Shown here: piece by piece, positions 25,850-34,692 of the stretch
Position numbering within the stretch: position 1 is the first letter of the stretch
Layout of the letters: the number at the start of each line of letters is the position of its first letter
Assembly (NCBI RefSeq): GCF_024807945.1
Contig: NZ_JANUFD010000017.1
Location: 141,611-205,610, forward strand
From: Pseudomonas sp. JUb42
Lineage (GTDB): Bacteria; Pseudomonadota; Gammaproteobacteria; Pseudomonadales; Pseudomonadaceae
Length of the DNA stretch: 64,000 nucleotides
Reading direction: 5' to 3'
Translations under genes and position numbers: made by a program
The notes under the pieces: generated by a model
What the model was told of the DNA's origin: nothing
Database searches by the model: none
Seen by the model: only the letters and a program-made list of their open reading frames with translations

Positions 25850-26694
25850 CGCTGGGCTCCCCGACTGATCTGCAAGCGATAGCGACCGAACTCGGTGACC
25901 TCGCCGACGAAACCACCCGTCAGCGCCGCGTTCCACAATGCCGGGACAAAGCCGAGCTTCTTGCGTTCGAACACCAGCGCGTCGGTGGCCGTGATCTTCC
26001 AGTAGCCATTGTCCAGACGCTCGAGGCCGTACTCCGGATTGTCCCGGGCAGCCTCCACCAGGGGCTGAAACTCGGGCGCGTCGAGCACGAACAGGGCGAT
26101 TTCATCGGTGTTATCCGGTGCGATGGCACTGGCCTTGTCCAGCCAGACCTGATCGATGCCGATGAAAGGCCTGCCGCCGGCAAGATGGGCATCTTCTTGG
26201 GCCATAGCTGCTTCCAGGGTACGGGTCGCATCCTCGCCATCCAGGGCGTTCATTGGTCGTTCCTGAATGGTGATCTCCATGTAGTAGCCGTTCGGGTCGT
26301 TGAAATAGATCGACTCGATCAGTTCGTGGCGAATCTGGAAAATCAGCGCGATACCTTGGTTTTCCAGGCGATCACGCCATTCCAGCAACTCTTCACGAGT
26401 GTTTACGCGCCACGCGGTATGGGTCGCCTCGTAACGATAATCGGCCACCGGCCTGGTGTAATCGGGCTGTTCGGTGTCGATGTAATAGAAGAACGCGATG
26501 GTGCTGTGATTACCGCTGTCGAAAAAGAAATGCAGGAAGTCCGGATGGTTGGAAGGACCCCAGGCACGCGCGGAAATGGCGTGCACCAGTGGCAGGCCCA
26601 ACTTGTCCCGATAGAACTCTACGGTTTCACGCAGCTTCCAAGTGGGTCTGGCGGTGTGATGAACGCCTTTGAGAATGGGCTGTTTGACAGTCAT
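25846..26694 (-). CDS. VOC-superfamily extradiol dioxygenase-like protein
   Basis: A 282-residue protein with the metal ligand layout of ring-cleaving VOC dioxygenases: His12 or His13 (GVHHTARP), His92 (THTAWRV) and Glu140 (YYMEITI). The first 150 residues form the VOC part. The last 90 residues (LFVLDAPEFQPLVEAARDNP to the C-terminus) form an additional domain not recognised here. ATG at 26694 has a GAGGAG site. It lies in the operon between the ligase and the monooxygenase, so cleavage of a dihydroxylated ring is plausible. A non-dioxygenase VOC activity is the alternative. Confidence 0.75.
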   Translation of the reverse strand: MTVKQPILKGVHHTARPTWKLRETVEFYRDKLGLPLVHAISARAWGPSNHPDFLHFFFDSGNHSTIAFFYYIDTEQPDYTRPVADYRYEATHTAWRVNTREELLEWRDRLENQGIALIFQIRHELIESIYFNDPNGYYMEITIQERPMNALDGEDATRTLEAAMAQEDAHLAGGRPFIGIDQVWLDKASAIAPDNTDEIALFVLDAPEFQPLVEAARDNPEYGLERLDNGYWKITATDALVFERKKLGFVPALWNAALTGGFVGEVTEFGRYRLQISRGAQR

Positions 26695-26719
26695 TTGAAT
26701 CTCTCCTCTGAACAGAGTT

Positions 26720-28459
26720 TCAGTTGGCGTATTGAGCCCGCTCGCGCTCGACGTTTTCCTTGACGATCTCGCGCAGCCTTTCCTTGCTGAGCTTTCCTGA
26801 GGCGCTGAGGGGGAAGGCTTCGAGCACCTCGACACGCTCCGGCCACTTGAACTTGGCCAGGCCGTAGTCCTGCAGGAACTCGCCCAATTGTGCGACCGTC
26901 GGTACCGTGAAGCCCTGGCGCAGGACAATTGCCACGCACAGACGCTCGTCGAAGACCGGGTCCGGATATCCCACGGCGGCAATGGCAGCGACTGCCGGAT
27001 GGCCGGACACCGCCATTTCCACTTCTTCGCAATTGATCTTTTCGCCGCCGCGACTGACCAGATCCTTCAGGCGCCCGCAGAACACGTAGTAGGTCTTGCC
27101 GTCGATCAGCTTGGTGTACATGAGGTCGCCGGAGCGGTAGTAGCCGTCGCTGGTGAAGGTCTCGCGATTGCGCTCTTCGGCGTTGTAGTAGCCGTGAATG
27201 GTGTACGGCCCCTTGAACACCGGCTCGCCGATTTCCCCCGGCTGGGCATCCTGTTCGGTGCCGGGAACCACAATGCGGATCTCATCGAACTCCGAGACCG
27301 GGCGGCCGTTGGTAGTGGCGTGAGCTTCATCGGGGTCATCCCTGTGAGTGAGCGCGATCACACCCTCGGTGATGCCGAAAATATTGTGGGTACGCACGCC
27401 CAACAGCTTCTGCAGCTTGGCGGCGCTGTTGGCGACGATCACGCCACGGGCGTTGGACAGGTCCACGCGCCCTTCATGGATCGCCGACTCAAGGCGGGCA
27501 ATGATCGGCCCGCCGAGCATCAGCCAGGTCGGCCGCGTCGTCGCGATCAACGAGATCAGCGTCTCGGGCAGCAGATCCGGGGTCACTGTGACCGTGCCGC
27601 CGGTCATCAGGAAGGGGCCGAAGCAACAGCCCATATTCAGGTTGTGGACCATGGGCTGGGGCATGAACAGCGTGTCGTCAGGCTCGAAGCCCAGCCAGTT
27701 GGCCACGGCGCGCATGTTGTAGAGGTATTCGTTATGAAAGCGCGGAATGATCTTCGGCACCCCGGTAGTCCCGCCGGACAACTGGAAGACAGCGACCTGA
27801 AAAGGATCCAGACATACGTCTGCCAGCAAGGCTTGCGCCTCATCCAGCGAGATCCCGGCGATCAGCCCATCCTGCAGCAGCACGCCGGCCTGCGGCTCAC
27901 CGCGCACCTGCATGATCAGTCGCAGGGACGGGGTAAGCGCCTGCATCTTGCGGGCGAAGGCAACACTGTCGAACTTTGCATCATCGCCCTGGACGATATG
28001 CAGCTTGGCCTCGCCCAGTTCGGCCAGATAACCGATTTCGCGCTCGCGATGGGCGGCCATGGTGCAGATGGGAATCAGCCCCGCCTTGAGGCAGGCAAAG
28101 AAGGCGATGACCAGTTGTTCGCTGTCGCGCAGCTGGAAGATCACTCGATCCAGCGGCTGCAGGCCCTGCTGGAGGAAAGCCCCTGCCAGGCGCGTCGACA
28201 GGCTATCGAGTTGCGCGTAAGTGACATGCAGGTCCGGCCCTAGGAGCGCGACATTGTCCGGGAACTGGCGGACGACGCTGCTGAACCCGTCTACCAGGGT
28301 CTCAAAACCCAAGGCGCCCTGGGCGACATAACGGTCAAGCTCGCTTGGCCTTGGATAGACCACGCCAGGAATCGGCGCCGCCACTTGAGTCAGTCTTGCG
28401 CCTGCGCCAGCGTTGAACTGCTTGGCAGTGGTAGCGGTTTCATTTGTTGTAATTGTCAT
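26720..28459 (-). CDS. Aryl-acid adenylating enzyme / acyl-CoA ligase (EntE-like)
   Basis: A 579-residue ANL-superfamily enzyme. The nucleotide motif LSGGTTGVPK is at 227-236, the PMVHNLNM segment resembles the aryl-acid pocket of 2,3-dihydroxybenzoate/salicylate-AMP ligases, FGITEG is the A5 motif, YRSGDL the A7 motif, and the catalytic Lys of the C-terminal lid is in ASGKLSKE (about 556). It activates a carboxylic acid as an AMP ester; with no carrier protein nearby, transfer to CoA is more likely than siderophore synthesis. The second gene of the catabolic operon, 20 bases after the hydrolase. Confidence 0.88.
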   Translation of the reverse strand: MTITTNETATTAKQFNAGAGARLTQVAAPIPGVVYPRPSELDRYVAQGALGFETLVDGFSSVVRQFPDNVALLGPDLHVTYAQLDSLSTRLAGAFLQQGLQPLDRVIFQLRDSEQLVIAFFACLKAGLIPICTMAAHREREIGYLAELGEAKLHIVQGDDAKFDSVAFARKMQALTPSLRLIMQVRGEPQAGVLLQDGLIAGISLDEAQALLADVCLDPFQVAVFQLSGGTTGVPKIIPRFHNEYLYNMRAVANWLGFEPDDTLFMPQPMVHNLNMGCCFGPFLMTGGTVTVTPDLLPETLISLIATTRPTWLMLGGPIIARLESAIHEGRVDLSNARGVIVANSAAKLQKLLGVRTHNIFGITEGVIALTHRDDPDEAHATTNGRPVSEFDEIRIVVPGTEQDAQPGEIGEPVFKGPYTIHGYYNAEERNRETFTSDGYYRSGDLMYTKLIDGKTYYVFCGRLKDLVSRGGEKINCEEVEMAVSGHPAVAAIAAVGYPDPVFDERLCVAIVLRQGFTVPTVAQLGEFLQDYGLAKFKWPERVEVLEAFPLSASGKLSKERLREIVKENVERERAQYAN

Positions 28460-28479
28460 GAGTGCACGCTCTGGTCTTG

Positions 28480-29730
28480 TTAGAAGTTGTGCTGAAGCCA
28501 ACGTTGTAAATGCCTGCCGGCAAGGACTTGCCCGGACGTTTCTCCCTCTTCAAGGGCCTGGCCATGGTGATTGCCGCGAACCCGGTGGCGCTCTTTGTTC
28601 GAGGTCGCCAGCGCTGCGAAAATAGCCTCCGCGTCCTCGGGAAATACGCAGTTATCTCCTGTGTACTCGATGAGCAACGTGGGTTGCTCGATGGCATGAG
28701 CGCACTTATCCAATGATGCATTCGAGGACAACCCCGACCACGTCGACAGCCAGGACTCCGGCGTGACGATCCGGCCGAAGCCGACACTGCCCAGATTGGA
28801 GACAAAAGGGTCGCTGCCCCACAGCGAACCCACGAAACGGTCGGACGGATCCAGAGAAGTGTCCCAGCAGCGCAGGTCGGCATCGGTCCGCCAGACCTGG
28901 AATATCGCGCCATGGGCAGCCAGTGCCCGGTCCTCTGCACCAGCACCGGACTTGAGGCGATTGCGCGCAGCCTGGCGACGCTCCACCAGCGCCCTGGCGT
29001 GAGCGTCGATACGTGCGACTCGCTGCCGCTGTGCGGTGCGATAGCGCTCGATAAACCCGGCGCGGTAGCTGGCAGAGTCGGGCGGCAGGCAGAATCCATT
29101 CGCTTCGCTGAAGGGGTCCAGGGCCGGATCGACCGAGAATGCATCCAGTTCGTCGACCACCGATGGGTCCATGGCATTCATCAGCAGAATGCCCTGCCCC
29201 GGATGGGGCGAGACCAGGGCGATGCCGTCAGCCACTGGAAAGTCCGCGCTGTCGAATCGGGTAACGCGCCCGGCCGGAGTCTTGGCGATACGCTCCTGCG
29301 GCGCACACAACGACTGCTGGTTGTAATAGGCAAACAGACCGGCGCCACCCGAGTTACCCAGCAGCACGATCGTCTCGAAACCCTGCGCCCGCAGGTAGCG
29401 CATGCCGGCCGCCACGTCATAGAGGGCAAATTCGTGCTCCAGGCGCAGGTCGTTGCCAATGGAGCGCGCGCCCTGCACCCAGCAGGCCCACCCGGCGTCA
29501 AGGGCATCCGGAACCAGGTAGTGAGTCACCACCAGTTCCCGTGGATGCATGATGAACACCACCTTGCGTTCGCCGCCCCGGGAAAACAGCACCCCTAACG
29601 CACCCTGACCGTCCTGAGTGGTCAACGGGCTGGGGGTCGCGCTGAAAGGAACGGTCATGCGCTCTCCTTGCCAGGATGCGCCACGCAAACCGGCAGTAAC
29701 CGCGACTTTCTTGTTATTGGGGTTCGCCAT
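28480..29730 (-). CDS. Alpha/beta-hydrolase, first gene of the catabolic operon
   Basis: A 416-residue alpha/beta-hydrolase. The nucleophile elbow GNSGG places Ser127; IEYTGDNCVFPED carries the likely acid residue, and GNHHGQ near the C-terminus the catalytic His. An oxyanion/HP segment (FIMHPRELVVTHYL) comes earlier. Two starts compete: ATG at 29730 (AGGAG 8 bases upstream) and ATG at 29658 (AAGGAG 5 bases upstream), which removes 24 residues. The divergent tetR gene probably controls it. A ring-cleavage product, ester or lactone could be the substrate. Confidence 0.82.
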   Translation of the reverse strand: MANPNNKKVAVTAGLRGASWQGERMTVPFSATPSPLTTQDGQGALGVLFSRGGERKVVFIMHPRELVVTHYLVPDALDAGWACWVQGARSIGNDLRLEHEFALYDVAAGMRYLRAQGFETIVLLGNSGGAGLFAYYNQQSLCAPQERIAKTPAGRVTRFDSADFPVADGIALVSPHPGQGILLMNAMDPSVVDELDAFSVDPALDPFSEANGFCLPPDSASYRAGFIERYRTAQRQRVARIDAHARALVERRQAARNRLKSGAGAEDRALAAHGAIFQVWRTDADLRCWDTSLDPSDRFVGSLWGSDPFVSNLGSVGFGRIVTPESWLSTWSGLSSNASLDKCAHAIEQPTLLIEYTGDNCVFPEDAEAIFAALATSNKERHRVRGNHHGQALEEGETSGQVLAGRHLQRWLQHNF

Positions 29731-29787
29731 CTTGGGCTCTCCTGCATGATCCCGAAAGATCGTTCGAATGAGTTTTTTGAGATAGCC

Positions 29788-29906
29788 TCAATTAACTCTG
29801 AAGCAAAGATAAAACCAAATCTGAGAGGGTGTCAATTAGCATCGATAAAAAATTTCGAGGCGACCAGAACCTTCGCCAGGTGATAATCTGAGGCGGTATC
29901 AATTAA
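29788..29906. promoter_or_regulatory. Three spaced TCAATTA motifs in the operon control region
   Basis: TCAATTAA at 29788-29795, TCAATTAG at 29832-29839 and TCAATTAA at 29899-29906 are direct copies in the AT-rich region between the divergent hydrolase and tetR genes. They may be binding sites for the TetR protein or just AT-rich coincidence; no palindrome was seen around them. Confidence 0.35.
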
Positions 29907-29923
29907 GCCCAAGGAAAGCCGGG

Positions 29924-30670
29924 ATGCCTGAAAAGACCAAAGCTGCCGCCACAGCCAAGACGACACCGACGAAGAGAGTCGGGCGTCGCCCCAAGAGCGG
30001 TCAGGATGTTTCGCGCGACGCCATGGTCGAATGCGCCATCAGGATTGCTCGTACCGAGTCCCTGAGCGAAGTCAGCATGGTCAGGATCGGCAAGGAACTG
30101 GGGGTGGCGGCCGGCATGGTCCACTATCACTTGGGAAGCCGCGATGAATTGATCAGTGCGGTGATCAACGCCGCGTTCAAGGAACGCCTCGAACGCCTGC
30201 CTACGCCCACCGGCCAGTGGCGCACCGATCTTGAGCAGTTCGCGCGCTCATCCCTCGATACCATGGGGCGTTGGCCGGGCCTGGCAACTTACATCCTCAC
30301 GGAAAACAAATTTCGCCTGTTCCAACGCGTGCAACCGGGCGAAATCGACTACGGCCTGGCCTATTTCGACCATATGGGGCGAATTCTCATGGCAATGGGT
30401 CTGGCCGGTCCGATGGCGGCCATGGCCTATCACCTGTTGCTGCTGTTCGTTTCGGTCATCGCCGCCGAAAAAGAAAACCGCCAGTCACCGCAGACCCACG
30501 GTGATTTCATCAGCGGCTATCTGGCGAAATTCGCCCAGGACAGCTATCCGGGCGCCGCCTATCTCGCCGCCCCCTTCTCTGCGCTCGACAGTCCCGCAGC
30601 CTATGACGCGGGAGTTGCGATCATGCTGGATGGTTTTGCCAAGTGGATCGGGTCGCCCGCGGTCGCCTGA
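29924..30670 (+). CDS. TetR-family regulator of the aromatic-CoA cluster
   Basis: A 248-residue TetR regulator with a basic, Ala/Lys/Thr-rich N-terminal tail (about 1-22). The HTH lies at about 30-75, with recognition segment VAAGMVHYHLGSRDELI. The C-terminal domain is the ligand-binding part. It is divergent from the eight-gene catabolic operon across 190 bases and is the obvious candidate regulator. The effector is unknown; a CoA-ester intermediate would be typical of such systems. Confidence 0.88.
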   Translation: MPEKTKAAATAKTTPTKRVGRRPKSGQDVSRDAMVECAIRIARTESLSEVSMVRIGKELGVAAGMVHYHLGSRDELISAVINAAFKERLERLPTPTGQWRTDLEQFARSSLDTMGRWPGLATYILTENKFRLFQRVQPGEIDYGLAYFDHMGRILMAMGLAGPMAAMAYHLLLLFVSVIAAEKENRQSPQTHGDFISGYLAKFAQDSYPGAAYLAAPFSALDSPAAYDAGVAIMLDGFAKWIGSPAVA

Positions 30671-31018
30671 CCCAGGTGATCGAAGTGGTGATCGTGACTG
30701 AGCGATGTCGCGCCAAGGTGCTTGATCTGAACTGTCGCTGACTTTCTTTCCCGCACCTTCGCCAATGAAAGAGCATTGTTCGACTAATATATTCGGGCAT
30801 AAATCGCGGGAAAATAGCGCTTCTCGCCAGGACCTCGCCAGCCAGAACCATAGCTAACAACCATTATTCATTGCAATCCCAAGGCTGGCAGCCTGCCATT
30901 ACGGCAAAACCCCTACCCTGCAAGGGTTTCATCATTTTTTAGACAAAAAAAACAAAATTGCACCTACCCAAAAGCTGGCTATATTCCTTTCTCCATCACT
31001 CATTTGAAAGGACGCAAC
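30671..31018. other. Intergenic region, about 350 bases
   Basis: No gene is supported. The part next to 31018 is distinctly AT-rich (runs of A and T around 30935-30990) and likely holds the promoter of the hypothetical gene that starts at 31019. No terminator hairpin was recognised after tetR. Confidence 0.5.
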
Positions 31019-31699
31019 ATGACCTCATCCGGCGTTTCGCAATCTTCTATTCAGGGACTGATTAAGTTCACAGGTTTTTACATGGTGGACTCGACGATCG
31101 GCTCCTTTGTCATGATTGACACTGAGCTGGTCAGCACGTCCGGTTTGGCGACTTACAAGGCCACTCTCACCGTTTCCTGGGATGGGCAGACCTCCCAACA
31201 AGTCTCGCTGCAGGACAATTACACTTTCAGCAGCGACACTCTGGTCATCACTCCTACTCTACTTGGCGGTATAAGCGCTACGCTCGCCTTCAGCCAAAAT
31301 CCGGGTTTCAACGCAGTATCCGGCACTGTCAGCAACGGGACCGCGCAATCGCTTCAGGTATCGGGCACATCGCAGTTCATGCCGATCGAGCTGAATTTGT
31401 GGAGCGGCACCTACTACGCACAAGGCGCAGAGGACAACGGCGTATACCCCTATACCGCGACCTTGCAGGTCAAGGGAGATGGAACCGTATATTACGCAGC
31501 AGATGGGGCTTCTCTGACCCAGGTGCAGGACTATAGCTACGACTACGCCATGTTTGTCATCGCGCTGATACTCGATTCCGGCAAAGTCACCCTCTTCGAA
31601 ATGGGCACCGCCTCCGGCTGGGGCCGCGTGGCAGGTAATGCCGAGCATGGTCAGTTGCTGGTGAGCATCAAGTTGCAGCAGCAAGTGAAAAATCTCTGA
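31019..31699 (+). CDS. Hypothetical beta-rich protein with two related halves
   Basis: A 226-residue protein of unknown function with no signal peptide or membrane helix. It is rich in Ser, Thr, Gly and aromatic residues. Two halves look related: FTGFY...ATLTVSWDGQ...VSLQDNYTFSSDTLVIT (about 18-75) and WSGTYYAQG...ATLQVKGDG...LTQVQDYSYDYAMFVI (about 128-185). ATG at 31019 has AAAGGA 6 bases upstream. A lectin-like or beta-sandwich fold is a guess. It stands alone, with a strongly AT-rich upstream region. Confidence 0.75.
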   Translation: MTSSGVSQSSIQGLIKFTGFYMVDSTIGSFVMIDTELVSTSGLATYKATLTVSWDGQTSQQVSLQDNYTFSSDTLVITPTLLGGISATLAFSQNPGFNAVSGTVSNGTAQSLQVSGTSQFMPIELNLWSGTYYAQGAEDNGVYPYTATLQVKGDGTVYYAADGASLTQVQDYSYDYAMFVIALILDSGKVTLFEMGTASGWGRVAGNAEHGQLLVSIKLQQQVKNL

Positions 31700-31765
31700 T
31701 AGCGAGAGAGGGTCCGCAGCCTTCGCTGTGGTTTTTTGCAGATCACACAACCCTTACCGACTCCA

Positions 31766-31833
31766 GGGCCGGCTTCAGCCGGGAGTGCATCATCGGCTTT
31801 AACAACTCCCTCCCGGCTAAAACCGGTCCTACG
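31766..31833. repeat. Intergenic hairpin repeat, family B copy 3
   Basis: Diverged arms GGCCGGCTTCAGCCGGGAG and CTCCCGGCTAAAACCGGTCC flank a shortened centre of about 25 bases. The arms contain mismatches, so this may be an older, decayed copy. Confidence 0.75.
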
Positions 31834-31946
31834 GGTCCGCGCAGTGTCGTTTTCGGTTCACCCGCAATCCAGGTGCAACTTTCCAGCGTTTCTGATTTCA
31901 TTGTTCATACGCAATTGAAAGTCAAAATCCGGCGCAGGAAAGAACG

Positions 31947-34067
31947 ATGCATGATCGGCGGGCAGATCTGGAATGCCTTACCAGGGAAGAGTTAGAGGCC
32001 GAGGTCTTGAGCCTGCGCACAAGCGAAAAGACTCTGCGCCAGAGCGAAGAGCGTTTCAGGATGATCCTGGAAACCATCGAAGCGGCGTTCGCTATTGTCG
32101 AGGTCAAGTACGACGCCGACGATCACCCCATCGACTACCGCTTCGTCGAGGCCAACCCGGCTTTTGAACAGCAGGCCGGGGTCAATCTGCGAGGCAAGTG
32201 GGTCACCGAATTCGCGCCTGACCTGGAAAGTTTCTGGTTCGAAACCTATGGCCATGTCGCCAAGACCGGGGAGCCGGCGAATTTCGAGAATTACGCCAAA
32301 GCGTTCGAACGCTGGTTCGACGTACGGGCGATTCGTGTCGGCGATCCGGCTGATCGGCAGATCGCGATCTTCTTCAGCGATGTCACCGAACGCCGCATCG
32401 CCCAGGAACGCCTGCTCGCCAGCGAGGCGATTGCCCGGGAAAACGTCGAGCGCGTACAGTTGGCCCTGGCGGCCGGGGCAATCATCGGCACCTGGCACTG
32501 GGACCTGCCCAGCGATTGCTTCGTCGTCGACGAAGCCTTTGCCCGGGCATTTGGCCTGGATCCGGCTCTGGGTCGCGAAGGCCTCAGCCTCGAACAGGTG
32601 ATTGCCACCGTGCACCCGGACGACCGCGACGGGCTCAAGGCCGCCATTGCCGAGGCGATCAGCCGCGGCAGTGCCTACGCCCATCAGTATCGGGTGCGAC
32701 GCACTGACGGCAAATATTACTGGCTCGAAGCCAACGGCCGCGTGGAACGGGGGGTCGACGGCACCCCGCTGCGCTTTCCCGGCGTACTCATCGACGTTGA
32801 AGAACGACGTTTCGTCGAGGGCGAACGTGATCGTGCAACGGCGGCACTGCGCGCACTCAACGAAACACTGGAACAGCGTGTAGCCGAGCGTACGAGTGAA
32901 CTGATGCAGGCCGAGGAAAAGCTGCGTCAGTCCCAGAAAATGGAAGCTGTGGGCCAGTTGACCGGCGGTATTGCCCATGACTTCAACAACCTGCTGGCCG
33001 GCATATCCGGCTCCCTGGAACTGATCAGCAGCAGAATCCTCAAGGGCCGAGTGGAAGAAGTCGACAAATACATCCAGGCTGCCCAGGCCGCCACCAAACG
33101 CGCCGCCGCACTGACCCATCGGCTGCTGGCGTTCTCTCGCCGTCAGACCCTCGACCCGCGACCGACCGACGTCAACACACTGATGACAGGCATCACCGAA
33201 CTGGTGCAACGCACCGTAGGCCCGGGCATTCGCGTCGAGACCATCGGTGCTTGCGGCCTGTGGTCGACCCTGGTCGATGCGGGCCAGCTGGAAAACGCCC
33301 TGCTGAACCTGTGCATCAACGCCCGTGACGCCATGCCTGATGGCGGCAGCATTACCATCGCCACCGCTAACCAGTGGATGGATCGCGAAGTCGCTGGCGC
33401 CCATGACATTCCCGTAGGCGAGTACGTGGCATTGTCTGTCAGCGATACCGGCACCGGCATGACGCCCGATGTCATGTCCAAGGCCTTCGACCCCTTCTTC
33501 ACCACCAAACCGCTCGGCCAGGGCACGGGCCTGGGCCTGTCGATGATCTACGGGTTTGCCAAGCAGTCCGGCGGGCAAGTCCGGGCCTACTCGCAAGTCG
33601 GTCAGGGCACCACCATGTGCATCTACCTGCCGCGCCATGCCGGTGAGGTGGCAACGGTCGAGGTCGATCCAGGCCAGGCGCAAGGGCTGACATCCAAGGG
33701 TAGCGAGACCATTCTCATCGTCGACGACGAACCCACGGTTCGCATGCTGCTGACCGATGCCCTCGGCGAACTGGGTTACACCCTGATCGAGGCGGCTGAC
33801 AGCGTCGCAGGCCTGAAAGTGCTGCGCTCCGACGTGCATATCGACCTGCTGATTACCGATGTCGGCTTGCCGGGCGGCATGAATGGCCGACAAATGGCCG
33901 ATGCGGGACGCGAAGTCCGGCCCGGCCTCAAGACCCTCTTTATTACCGGATACGCGGAGAACGCAGCGCTGGGCAATAGCCACTTGGGCACAGGCATGTG
34001 GGTGCTGACCAAGCCGTTCGCGGTCGAGGCCTTGACATCCCGTGTGCGTGAATTGATGGGCGATTAA
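31947..34067 (+). CDS. PAS-domain hybrid sensor histidine kinase
   Basis: A 706-residue soluble-looking hybrid kinase with no membrane segment. Two PAS-type domains (about 32-150 and 170-288) lead through a coiled coil (about 290-332) to the HisKA dimerisation domain, with phospho-acceptor His344 (GIAHDFNNLL). The ATPase domain has N-box NARDAMPDGG and G-box GTGLGLSM. A receiver domain closes the protein, with acceptor Asp at about 638 (LITDVGLPG) and conserved Lys in LTKPF. No response regulator gene is adjacent. The signal is unknown. Confidence 0.92.
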   Translation: MHDRRADLECLTREELEAEVLSLRTSEKTLRQSEERFRMILETIEAAFAIVEVKYDADDHPIDYRFVEANPAFEQQAGVNLRGKWVTEFAPDLESFWFETYGHVAKTGEPANFENYAKAFERWFDVRAIRVGDPADRQIAIFFSDVTERRIAQERLLASEAIARENVERVQLALAAGAIIGTWHWDLPSDCFVVDEAFARAFGLDPALGREGLSLEQVIATVHPDDRDGLKAAIAEAISRGSAYAHQYRVRRTDGKYYWLEANGRVERGVDGTPLRFPGVLIDVEERRFVEGERDRATAALRALNETLEQRVAERTSELMQAEEKLRQSQKMEAVGQLTGGIAHDFNNLLAGISGSLELISSRILKGRVEEVDKYIQAAQAATKRAAALTHRLLAFSRRQTLDPRPTDVNTLMTGITELVQRTVGPGIRVETIGACGLWSTLVDAGQLENALLNLCINARDAMPDGGSITIATANQWMDREVAGAHDIPVGEYVALSVSDTGTGMTPDVMSKAFDPFFTTKPLGQGTGLGLSMIYGFAKQSGGQVRAYSQVGQGTTMCIYLPRHAGEVATVEVDPGQAQGLTSKGSETILIVDDEPTVRMLLTDALGELGYTLIEAADSVAGLKVLRSDVHIDLLITDVGLPGGMNGRQMADAGREVRPGLKTLFITGYAENAALGNSHLGTGMWVLTKPFAVEALTSRVRELMGD

Positions 34068-34170
34068 TATCAAACACCGCACAGCCCCATGGGCTGAAAT
34101 GACATTTTGTAGGACCCTGTCTACTGCACAACAGCGCAGTGTCAGGGAAACTTATATTGGGATGTAAACA

Positions 34171-34683
34171 ATGACAGCCTTCACCGTTCGCGAGCTGAGC
34201 CGTACGGATACACAGGCGTTGCTCGCCTTCGAAATCGACAACCGTGAGTGGTTCGAATCCCATATCGAAGCCCGCGCCCCGGCTTTCTACTCATCCCAAG
34301 GCGTCGCCGAGCACATCGACCGCTACTTGAGCGACTTTGCCCGCGGCGTCTGGCATCCCCTTGTCATCGAAGACGCCGACGGCGAAATCGTTGGCCGGGC
34401 GAATCTGAAGAACATTGACTCACCCGGGCATTCTGCCGAAGTCGGTTATCGAGTCGGCCAGCGCGCCTGCGGCCAGGGGCTGGCGACCCTGGCACTGCGG
34501 CACTTGATCGAGCAGGCGAAAAACCGCTGGGGGCTGACGCAACTGGTGGCGTATGTCTATGACGACAATGTCGGTTCACAGAAAGTACTGCAGCGTTGCG
34601 GTTTTCTGCCCTCGCCTCCCTCCCAAGGTGACGAAACCGCGAAGGAGCGACGGTTCGAGCTTGCACTCCAGGCCGCTCAATAA
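34171..34683 (+). CDS. GNAT-family N-acetyltransferase
   Basis: A 170-residue GCN5-related acetyltransferase, RimJ/RimL-like in layout. The acetyl-CoA pyrophosphate motif is in RVGQRACGQGLATLALRHL (about 91-109), and the late strand VAYVYDDNVGSQKVLQRCGF is typical of ribosomal-protein-type GNATs. The acceptor is unknown. Its neighbours on both sides are unrelated. Confidence 0.88.
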   Translation: MTAFTVRELSRTDTQALLAFEIDNREWFESHIEARAPAFYSSQGVAEHIDRYLSDFARGVWHPLVIEDADGEIVGRANLKNIDSPGHSAEVGYRVGQRACGQGLATLALRHLIEQAKNRWGLTQLVAYVYDDNVGSQKVLQRCGFLPSPPSQGDETAKERRFELALQAAQ

Positions 34684-34692
34684 CAGACCGCC

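Noticed and set aside
26888..28243. A 451-residue plus-strand frame over the aryl-CoA ligase gene
   Set aside because: Antisense shadow of a complete ANL enzyme; no domain recognised.
31992..34082. A 696-residue open frame antisense to the histidine kinase
   Set aside because: It has no family motifs, lies fully opposite a clear PAS/HisKA/REC gene, and arises because the GC-rich codon pattern keeps the opposite frame open.
34081..34096. A CAGCCC/GGGCTG hairpin after the histidine kinase as a terminator
   Set aside because: Arms are only six bases and no U-run follows, so the call would not be reliable.
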